Below are positions 57,595 through 64,000 of a stretch of DNA of 64,000 nucleotides, piece by piece. The notes beneath the pieces were generated by a model. That model was given only the letters and a program-made list of their open reading frames with translations. It was not told the origin of the DNA and did not search any database. This DNA comes from Candidatus Albibeggiatoa sp. nov. NOAA. GTDB lineage: Bacteria > Pseudomonadota > Gammaproteobacteria > Beggiatoales > Beggiatoaceae. Every line of letters begins with the position of its first letter. Position 1 is the stretch's first letter. The stretch covers positions 1 through 64,000 of the forward strand of contig JAOXRS010000123.1 of NCBI GenBank assembly GCA_025800385.1, given 5' to 3'. The translations under genes were made by a program, and so were the position numbers.

Positions 57595-57967
57595 GATGTA
57601 TAGAAATTATATAAAAATCGCAAATTTAAATTTAGACAATATTGCATAAACGTGACTTATTGACCAAAAAGTCATTCAATTTTAAAAAACGTTGCGATTT
57701 CATAAAAATTTTAGTGACTATATTTATTGTTTAAACTTCTTATATCCTTTCCTAAAAAACATAGTTGTATCCCTATTTAGCTATCATTATTTATTTTAGA
57801 TATTGCTAAGAATGCTAATTCTCATGCCCATTTCCTTTAAAAAGCATACTTATTCTTCATAAATTTGCCCCCATTTTTTATAAATACACCTAGATTGCCA
57901 GTAATAAAATAATTTATGATGGGTTATACGAGCACATGCAAGTGAACTAAATATCAAGGAGTAAAAT
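57595..57967. other. AT-rich intergenic region before the second biosynthetic operon
   Basis: About 370 bases, very AT-rich, that must contain the promoter of the operon starting at 57968; TTGCCA near 57895 and AT-rich -10 candidates follow but spacing is poor. No gene, RNA or repeat is evident. AGGAG lies upstream of the ATG. Confidence 0.4.
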
Positions 57968-58711
57968 ATGCAGCAATATTTTTCTTTGAATTATGAGGGA
58001 AGTGCGTTTGTACTTTTTGGATATGCACATCTAGGCACACTACTACTGATCGCATTCATTTGCTTTTTACTGCTGCGATATGGCAACCGAATTCCGAAAC
58101 ATCTAAGTCCTACATTGCGTTACAGCTTGGTTTCTATTTATGTAGTCAATGAAGCATTTAGGCATCTCTGGTTTTTATGGTACGACAAATGGGACATCAT
58201 ATACATGCTGCCATTAGACCTGTGCTCAATTGGAGGTTTGATTGGTGTTTTGATGCTGATTAGACCGAAACAATTAGGTTATGAATGGCTATATTTTTTA
58301 GGAATTGCAGGGGCTTTACAAGCAGCACTCACACCTGTCTTAACAAATTATGGTTTCCCTCATGCTTTGTTTATCCAATTTTTCATCGCGCATGGATTCA
58401 TTTTTATTTCCGCATTGTACTTAACTGCTGTTGAAGGTTTCAGACCTTACGGCAATTCTTTGCTACACGTTTTTATCATGGGCAATCTGTATACATTATT
58501 TGTTGGCGGCGTGAATTTTGTATTAGGTAGCAATTATTTATTTATCGCCCATAAACCGATCACACCTAGCGCACTTGATTTACTACCTGCATGGCCTTGG
58601 TATATTTTATTCATGGAATTAGTTGCAATCATCAGTGTATGCTTATTGTATCTACCTTACTTATGGCGAGATAGAGGTTTTGTATTTAAGCCTTCAGCTG
58701 AAAAAGGATAA
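57968..58711 (+). CDS. TIGR02206/YwaF-family membrane protein
   Basis: The 247-residue protein has seven or eight hydrophobic segments. The segment PLDLCSIGGLIGVLMLI and the HLxxLWFLWYDKW region match the TIGR02206 (YwaF) family, of unknown function. A GGAG site precedes the ATG. It heads a rightward operon: its TAA overlaps an ATG and the next gene follows within five bases. Confidence 0.8.
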   Translation: MQQYFSLNYEGSAFVLFGYAHLGTLLLIAFICFLLLRYGNRIPKHLSPTLRYSLVSIYVVNEAFRHLWFLWYDKWDIIYMLPLDLCSIGGLIGVLMLIRPKQLGYEWLYFLGIAGALQAALTPVLTNYGFPHALFIQFFIAHGFIFISALYLTAVEGFRPYGNSLLHVFIMGNLYTLFVGGVNFVLGSNYLFIAHKPITPSALDLLPAWPWYILFMELVAIISVCLLYLPYLWRDRGFVFKPSAEKG

Positions 58712-58715
58712 TGTC

Positions 58716-59870
58716 ATGGATAGAGACGATTATAATTATTTGCGTAAATTAAAAATTTTCGATGGCTTTACAGAAGCAGATTTTGAAACTTGTGGCAAAG
58801 CGTTACAAGTCTGTGATTATCAAGATGGCGATATTATTTTTAGTGAAAATGAACACAGCGCAGATATGTATCTGATTCAAACTGGCTGTGTCGAAGTTTT
58901 AAAGTCTTCAGATGAAATGCAACATGTGGTTTCCGAGTTACAAGCAGGCAGCTATTTTGGCGAACTTTCGTTTCTTGATGACTCTCCTCGTTCTAGTTCC
59001 ATCCGTTCTAAAGGTGAATCGCGCCTATGGAAAATCAACAAAGCCATACTTAAAACCTTACAACAGCAATCTTGTGGCGTTGAAAAAATCAATAAACTCT
59101 ACCGCAATATTGCCCTCGGCAACTCTGAGCGTTTACGCCATGCCACCTCTAATTATGCGCAGACTTTAGAAAAAGAAAATCAGCTATTGCGTGATAAAAA
59201 CTATTTTAATCGCTTTATGCTGACCTTGTTAGCAACCTATTCCATTATGCTGGTTATCACCACTTTATTAGCACAAGTTTTCCCTGAAGTTGATGTGTAT
59301 GGACAAACTTTTACTTGGGTGTATTTGATTTTATTATTAGCCCCTGTGATGTTTTTTGTTATCAAAAGTGGAGAACCTTGGGAAGCTTTTGGGATCACAA
59401 CACGCAACTGGAAACAATCAGTGATTGAAGGTTTGATAATTTCTTTTATCATTATGTTATTGGCAATTATTGGCTTTTATCTTGCTGAGCAAGCGGGCAT
59501 ATTGGAAAATGGATCGATTGATTTACTGGCTATGTTTAAGACCATGCTAACTAATCCTGTGGCTTATGGGTATTTCGTTCATAGCCTTGGGCAAGAACTA
59601 CTGGCTCGCGGGGTATTTCAGAACTCCTTACAACGCGCTTTTGATGACGAGAAAGGTTGGAAAGCAGTACTCATTACCTCGTTTATGTTTGGTGTTTCAC
59701 ATATTTTATACGGTGCGGCTTTAGTCGCTGTCACTGTTGTATCTGGTTTTCTCTTTGGTTTCATTTTCCTACGTCACAAAAATTTGTTGGGTGTTGGTAT
59801 TGTCCACGGCTTTCTTGGCACATTCCTATTTTCTCTTTCTCAACTCCCGTTTTTGGCTCAGGTGCAATAA
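58716..59870 (+). CDS. Cyclic-nucleotide-binding domain fused to a CPBP intramembrane metalloprotease
   Basis: This 384-residue protein joins a CAP-type cNMP-binding domain (about 10-115; phosphate cassette FGELSFLDDSPRSSS, with Arg near 92) through a helical stalk (about 120-165) to a membrane part of about seven helices. That part holds CPBP motifs: QELLARG (near 293-299; Gln replaces the first Glu), FGVSHIL (near 325-331), and GIVHGFLG (near 361-368). CPBP (Abi) proteases cleave membrane substrates or act in bacteriocin maturation. Here activity may be gated by a cyclic nucleotide. The start at 58716 is preferred over an ATG at 58711 in another frame. Function of the fusion is inferred. 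Confidence 0.85.
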   Translation: MDRDDYNYLRKLKIFDGFTEADFETCGKALQVCDYQDGDIIFSENEHSADMYLIQTGCVEVLKSSDEMQHVVSELQAGSYFGELSFLDDSPRSSSIRSKGESRLWKINKAILKTLQQQSCGVEKINKLYRNIALGNSERLRHATSNYAQTLEKENQLLRDKNYFNRFMLTLLATYSIMLVITTLLAQVFPEVDVYGQTFTWVYLILLLAPVMFFVIKSGEPWEAFGITTRNWKQSVIEGLIISFIIMLLAIIGFYLAEQAGILENGSIDLLAMFKTMLTNPVAYGYFVHSLGQELLARGVFQNSLQRAFDDEKGWKAVLITSFMFGVSHILYGAALVAVTVVSGFLFGFIFLRHKNLLGVGIVHGFLGTFLFSLSQLPFLAQVQ

Positions 59871-59903
59871 GTATTTAAGTATTGCAATCATAGGAGAATC
59901 ATT

Positions 59904-60833
59904 ATGACAAAAAACCATACTAATTTATCCATTACAGATTTTCCCTCTTTGCACTCAACACCAGCAGAACAGCGTAATTTATATCAAAAATATCAACTAG
60001 ATGAGGAAACAGCACGTATTGCTTATCATTATGATATTGATCCAATGTTCTATATTTTAGTCACAGGTGGTGATTGGAATACCTACTCTTGCTCAATATT
60101 TGATGATAGCACCCAAACTTTGACGCAAGCACAAGAAAAGAAACTCGATACGTTTGCACGTTTAATGAAATTAGAAGCAGGTCAAAAAGTCTTGGATGTC
60201 GGTTGTGGCTGGGGCGGGCCTTTGGTGTATTTATGCCAGAAATATGGTGTGACAGGGTTAGGGATTACCGTTTCTCCCAAATCGGCTGAATATGCGCAGG
60301 CAAGAGCAAAAGCACATGGTGTTGATGCGCAGTTTATGGTTTCACATTGGAAAAATTTACCTCATACAGCTGAATTTGATGCGATTTACAGTGATGAAGT
60401 ACTGGTGCATATTGAGGATTTACAAAGTTTTTATCGCCAGTGTCATCGTATGCTAAAAACGCGGGGCGTGATGTGTCATAAAGAGTTGCATCTCACACAT
60501 CCAGAGCATAAAAATTGGAATGATCGTTTAGGGCAGCATGTGAATAAAGTGTTCGCTTACACAGGCAATTATCGCTTGCTTAAGGAAGAGTTAGCCTTTT
60601 TAAACGCTGCGAATTTTCAGACGACGGAAATCGTTGACATTCCTATTGCTGATTATCATACAACAGTAGATCAGCATTGGTTGCCGAATATGTTTAAGCA
60701 TAAACAGCAGCTTATTGACCTGACCAATGAACAACATTACAAAGACATTCGTTTATATCTGAAATGCACTTTGCGCAGTTTCAACTCTAATATATTTAAC
60801 CAGCATATGGTCGTGAGCGAAAAAATAGACTAA
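59904..60833 (+). CDS. SAM-dependent methyltransferase (cyclopropane fatty acid synthase-like)
   Basis: The 309-residue protein has a Rossmann core with VLDVGCGWGGPLVYLCQKYG (about 99-118), GITVSPKSAEYAQ and YSDEVLVHIED, like the mycolic acid/CFA synthase family. It probably methylates a fatty acyl or small-molecule substrate. It sits between the CPBP fusion and the FAAL-containing synthetase, 33 and 69 bases away, in the same orientation, so it may tailor a fatty acyl or polyketide product of the synthetase. GGAG precedes the ATG. Confidence 0.9.
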   Translation: MTKNHTNLSITDFPSLHSTPAEQRNLYQKYQLDEETARIAYHYDIDPMFYILVTGGDWNTYSCSIFDDSTQTLTQAQEKKLDTFARLMKLEAGQKVLDVGCGWGGPLVYLCQKYGVTGLGITVSPKSAEYAQARAKAHGVDAQFMVSHWKNLPHTAEFDAIYSDEVLVHIEDLQSFYRQCHRMLKTRGVMCHKELHLTHPEHKNWNDRLGQHVNKVFAYTGNYRLLKEELAFLNAANFQTTEIVDIPIADYHTTVDQHWLPNMFKHKQQLIDLTNEQHYKDIRLYLKCTLRSFNSNIFNQHMVVSEKID

Positions 60834-60902
60834 TTCTTCACTTCATATTTAGTGCCTTCTCCTGCAAGGTGGGAAAAAACAATCAGATCAAGGGATTTCC
60901 TC

Positions 60903-63900
60903 ATGTTGAGCAATGACATCAGCGATGTATTAACGCAACGTGCAGTACAAAACCCAGAAAAAACCGCGTTTATTTTTCTGAAAAATGGTGAAGTTGAACA
61001 AGAACAACTGACTTATCAATCATTACATCATCGCGCTTTAGTCATCTCAGCCTATTTGCAACAACACCTTGATAGAAAAAAGCCTGTTTTATTGATTTAT
61101 CCATCTGGAGCGGATTATGTCTGTGCATTTTGGGCATGTTTATATGCAGGTATCATTGCTGTCCCAACACACTTGCCGCGCCGCAATCGTGAAGATAGTC
61201 GCTTAGAGTCGATTGCCATTGATGCACAAGCCACTTACATTTTAACCACTAATGAATTAGCAGAAAGTATATTACCCAGCCTGAAAAATTGCCCAACATT
61301 ACAAACCTTGCCTATACTCTGCACCGATCAAGATTTTCCTTTAGTTGATGAACTATCCAACGCTTATGCACCAGATCAATTAGCATTTTTGCAATACACC
61401 TCGGGTTCAACAGGAACACCAAAAGGCGTGATGATTAGTCGCGGTAATCTGCTACATAACGCCCACTATGTACATCATAAAGCAGATTTACAAAATAGTC
61501 CTGCTACTGTGACTTGGTTACCGGGGTTTCATGATATGGGGCTGATGAATGGGTTGATCCTGCCAATTATCAGCGACATGTTATGCGTGATGATGACTCC
61601 CACTGCATTTCTACAACAACCGTTGCGCTGGCTCAAAGCTGTATCAAAATATCGTGCAGGTTTTAGCGGAGGGCCTAATTTTGCCTACGATTTGTGTGTC
61701 CAACGTGCCAACCCCGAAGAACTTACAGCACTGGATTTAAGCCAGTGGCGTTGTGCTTTTAATGCTGCCGAGCCTGTTCGTGCTGACACTTTGCAGCAAT
61801 TTATCGAGACCTTCGCTGACTCAGGCTTTCAGGCTGATGGTTTTTTCCCCTGTTATGGTTTAGCAGAAAATACCGTAGCGGTTACAGGTGGTCTAGTTTA
61901 TCAACCAACCCCACCGCGCACTTTGCAAGTCAGTGCCGAAGCGATGGAGCAAGGACACATGCGCCTCGCAATCAATGGTGAACGTAGTACTGTATTTTCA
62001 GGTTGTGGTCATACCAACTTAGATGTACAACTCAATATTGTTGATCCGCACAGTCTGAAAATTTTGCCTGAAACCCAAGTTGGTGAAATCTGGATTGCAG
62101 GCTCTAGTGTTGCGCAAGGCTACTGGAATCAGCCAGAGCTTTCTCAAGCCATTTTCAATGCGCATTTACAGGACGGGCAAGGTGGCTTTTTACGCAGTGG
62201 TGACTTAGGTTTTATTCAAGATGGGCAGTTATATGTGACTGGGCGTTTGAAGGATTTGATTATCATTCGTGGACGGAATCATTATCCACAAGACATTGAG
62301 CTGACTGTTGAACGCAGCCACCCCGCTTTAGCTCCTAGCTCTGGCGCGGCATTTAGCATACAACAAGGCAATAATGAAAGTCTCATCATTGTGCAAGAAG
62401 TGCAGCGTGCTCAAGTGCGACGTTTAGATGCAGAAGCAGTATTTCAAGCCATTTGCCAAACAGTGACGCAACAGCATGAAGTGGTAGTTGAAGCCATTGT
62501 ATTATTAAAACCGGGGCAATTACCGAAAACATCCAGCGGTAAAGTACGCCGCAATCAATGCCGACAAGATTATTTAAACGATAATTTGGCCGCCTTAGCA
62601 CAGTGGAATGGTCAGCAACAAACGACTAGTACACAAAAAACTGCAGAACCCAGTACGCCAACCGAGCAACGACTTATCACAATTTTGCAAACCGCACTGG
62701 AACCAAAAGATAGCATTTGGGATAAACATACAAACTTTGCTGCCTTGGGTTTGGATTCTTTGCATTTCATTCATTTTCACAATACTTTACAAGGCCAACT
62801 CCAGCAATCTATTAGTCTCGATGATATGATGGCTTGTGATAACCTCACCGAATTAGCACAATATTTAGACCAACATCAATATCAATTTAGTAGCCAAACG
62901 ATTCACAATAATCCACCTAAAGCACCGCTATTACCACAGTATCCCGCCACTCAAGAGCAACGCCGTTATTGGCATTTACAACAAGCACGCAAAACAGCCG
63001 CCACCTTGTTAATTCCTGCGCAAGTCACGATCAACCAAGTGCTGGATAAAACCATGTTACAACGCGCTTTAGCAACTTTGATTGCACGACATCATATGTT
63101 GAGAGCGGCTTTTGATTTGCAAGGCAATTTATGTATTCAAGAGCATATACCTGCTGTGTTCAGTGATGATAATCAGGAAACTTGGGATATGACACAAGCC
63201 CCTTTGTGGCGTTTATCTTTGCAGCAAACCGATTCTCAAACCATATTGAGTTTATCTATACACCATAGCATTGCTGATCTTTGGTCGGTGCAAGTCTTTT
63301 TTAAAGAGCTGTCTGCGTTATACGGCGCGTGGGTAAAAGCACAGGTGAACCCACTTGAATCCTTACATGCACAATTTGAAGATTATGCTTATGCTGAGCA
63401 ACAGACTACGGTTTCATCCCAACAATTAGCTTACTGGGAACAATTGCCTTATGCCTGTTTTGAGCCATTGAAATTACCTTATAAGCCCAATTTTCAACAT
63501 AGCGGTAAACAACTTGCTGCTTCTGCATACATTGACATTCCCCAAGCCACACACCAACAATTACAAATCTATTGCCAACAGCATCAACTCACTGTCACAA
63601 CTGTATATTTGGCTGTATTGCGCTTGTTATTATTTGCTTATGCCGAGCAAGAACATACAGTGATCGGTTTGACATTATTTAATCGTCATCACAGTGCTTG
63701 GCAAAAACTCATAGGTTGTTTTGCGCAAGTGTCTTATTTGCATATTCCTGCACATCCACAAACACCTATAGATCAATTTATACAACAGGTTGCACAAGCC
63801 GTACAGCAATTACGACAAAATGGGTTGAGCTTAGAACAAACTGCAGACAAATTACTTGCGCATCGTGCTGGTACACAGATTCCCGCGTTGCAAATCATGT

Positions 63901-64000
63901 TCAACTACATGCCGCTGGACAAAGAACTTGATAGTTTATTTGGTGGTCACAGCACTTTTGCTGCCGCCCATCGTGATGACATTGATTTTGATATGGCATG
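60903..64000 (+). CDS. Fatty acyl-AMP ligase-ACP-condensation synthetase, N-terminal part (cut by the right edge)
   Basis: The frame opens at the ATG at 60903 and is open for 1032 codons to the edge. It holds a FAAL domain (1 to about 575; TSGSTGTPKG, GFHDMG, YGLAENTV, RSGDLG), an ACP with Ser619 in LGLDSLHF, and a condensation domain from about 690 with HHSIADLW at 787-794. FAALs activate free fatty acids as acyl-AMP and pass them to ACP; the condensation domain then attaches the acyl to an amine or amino acid. Downstream modules are outside the window, so this is the start of a lipopeptide or PKS/NRPS hybrid. The upstream methyltransferase may tailor the fatty acid. Confidence 0.95.
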   Translation, partial: MLSNDISDVLTQRAVQNPEKTAFIFLKNGEVEQEQLTYQSLHHRALVISAYLQQHLDRKKPVLLIYPSGADYVCAFWACLYAGIIAVPTHLPRRNREDSRLESIAIDAQATYILTTNELAESILPSLKNCPTLQTLPILCTDQDFPLVDELSNAYAPDQLAFLQYTSGSTGTPKGVMISRGNLLHNAHYVHHKADLQNSPATVTWLPGFHDMGLMNGLILPIISDMLCVMMTPTAFLQQPLRWLKAVSKYRAGFSGGPNFAYDLCVQRANPEELTALDLSQWRCAFNAAEPVRADTLQQFIETFADSGFQADGFFPCYGLAENTVAVTGGLVYQPTPPRTLQVSAEAMEQGHMRLAINGERSTVFSGCGHTNLDVQLNIVDPHSLKILPETQVGEIWIAGSSVAQGYWNQPELSQAIFNAHLQDGQGGFLRSGDLGFIQDGQLYVTGRLKDLIIIRGRNHYPQDIELTVERSHPALAPSSGAAFSIQQGNNESLIIVQEVQRAQVRRLDAEAVFQAICQTVTQQHEVVVEAIVLLKPGQLPKTSSGKVRRNQCRQDYLNDNLAALAQWNGQQQTTSTQKTAEPSTPTEQRLITILQTALEPKDSIWDKHTNFAALGLDSLHFIHFHNTLQGQLQQSISLDDMMACDNLTELAQYLDQHQYQFSSQTIHNNPPKAPLLPQYPATQEQRRYWHLQQARKTAATLLIPAQVTINQVLDKTMLQRALATLIARHHMLRAAFDLQGNLCIQEHIPAVFSDDNQETWDMTQAPLWRLSLQQTDSQTILSLSIHHSIADLWSVQVFFKELSALYGAWVKAQVNPLESLHAQFEDYAYAEQQTTVSSQQLAYWEQLPYACFEPLKLPYKPNFQHSGKQLAASAYIDIPQATHQQLQIYCQQHQLTVTTVYLAVLRLLLFAYAEQEHTVIGLTLFNRHHSAWQKLIGCFAQVSYLHIPAHPQTPIDQFIQQVAQAVQQLRQNGLSLEQTADKLLAHRAGTQIPALQIMFNYMPLDKELDSLFGGHSTFAAAHRDDIDFDMA

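Noticed and set aside
1-64000. tRNA, rRNA or CRISPR features
   Set aside because: I scanned for TTCGAA-type T-loop signals, rRNA cores and regularly spaced direct repeats; the only regular repeats are the 126-base TPR coding units.

Overview
The window looks like an AT-rich gammaproteobacterial chromosome. This rests on gammaproteobacterial-type housekeeping proteins (ValS, GlmM, Gmk, RibBA/RibH/NusB, LeuA, HemL), a SirB-type membrane protein and a PP0621-family protein. Kinesin-light-chain-like TPR arrays, giant multi-PAS kinases, a small inverted-repeat element and large peptide synthetases would suit a filamentous Thiotrichales/Beggiatoaceae-like bacterium, but that placement is inference. 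I saw no tRNA, rRNA, CRISPR array or insertion sequence.

Layout. 1-3452: the start of a trypsin-like protease gene that runs off the left edge, an unknown partner gene, and valS. 3746-6180: a two-gene glycan-initiation unit (phosphoglycosyl transferase plus membrane nucleotide-sugar dehydratase). 6181-10174: a decayed TPR gene followed by two intact tandem TPR genes that overlap by 32 bp; all copies resemble the TPR end of STAND (NB-ARC) proteins without the NTPase. 10439-14132: a small membrane protein with a possible indel, gmk, glmM, a Sel1 protein and a pilin-like protein. 14146-19906: two hybrid histidine kinases in one operon. 20129-23043: ribBA-ribH-nusB, sirB-like and PP0621. 23088-33103: a PATAN/DUF4388-like protein, leuA with a probable leucine leader peptide, glk, a small HMA protein, a MOSC protein, a HEAT protein, hemL, cytochrome b561 and a Bcr/CflA efflux pump next to the remnant of a MarR regulator.

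33545-43495 is a biosynthetic locus. It holds a type III PKS/KAS III-like ketosynthase and a 2919-residue dimodular peptide synthetase, C-A-T-E-C-A-T-TE. The first adenylation domain is interrupted by a PilZ-like domain between core motifs A8 and A9, the position where methyltransferase domains are known to be inserted. The terminal thioesterase has Cys instead of Ser as nucleophile. This is the strongest candidate for something undescribed: a peptide synthetase that may sense cyclic di-GMP or a related signal and that releases its product through a cysteine thioesterase.

43663-51096 is a defence island: an XRE regulator, a fused HsdM-HsdS, an orphan DUF2281 antitoxin, a TacA/TacT-like toxin-antitoxin pair with a clear promoter and operator palindrome, a 120-bp inverted-repeat element, and hsdR. 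51404-57594 holds a secreted beta-helix protein, a DUF2259 secreted protein, a glycosyltransferase-like protein and a GspF/PilC protein. 57968-64000 starts a second biosynthetic operon: a YwaF-type membrane protein, a cyclic-nucleotide-binding domain fused to a CPBP intramembrane protease, a methyltransferase, and a fatty acyl-AMP ligase-ACP-condensation synthetase that is cut by the right edge.
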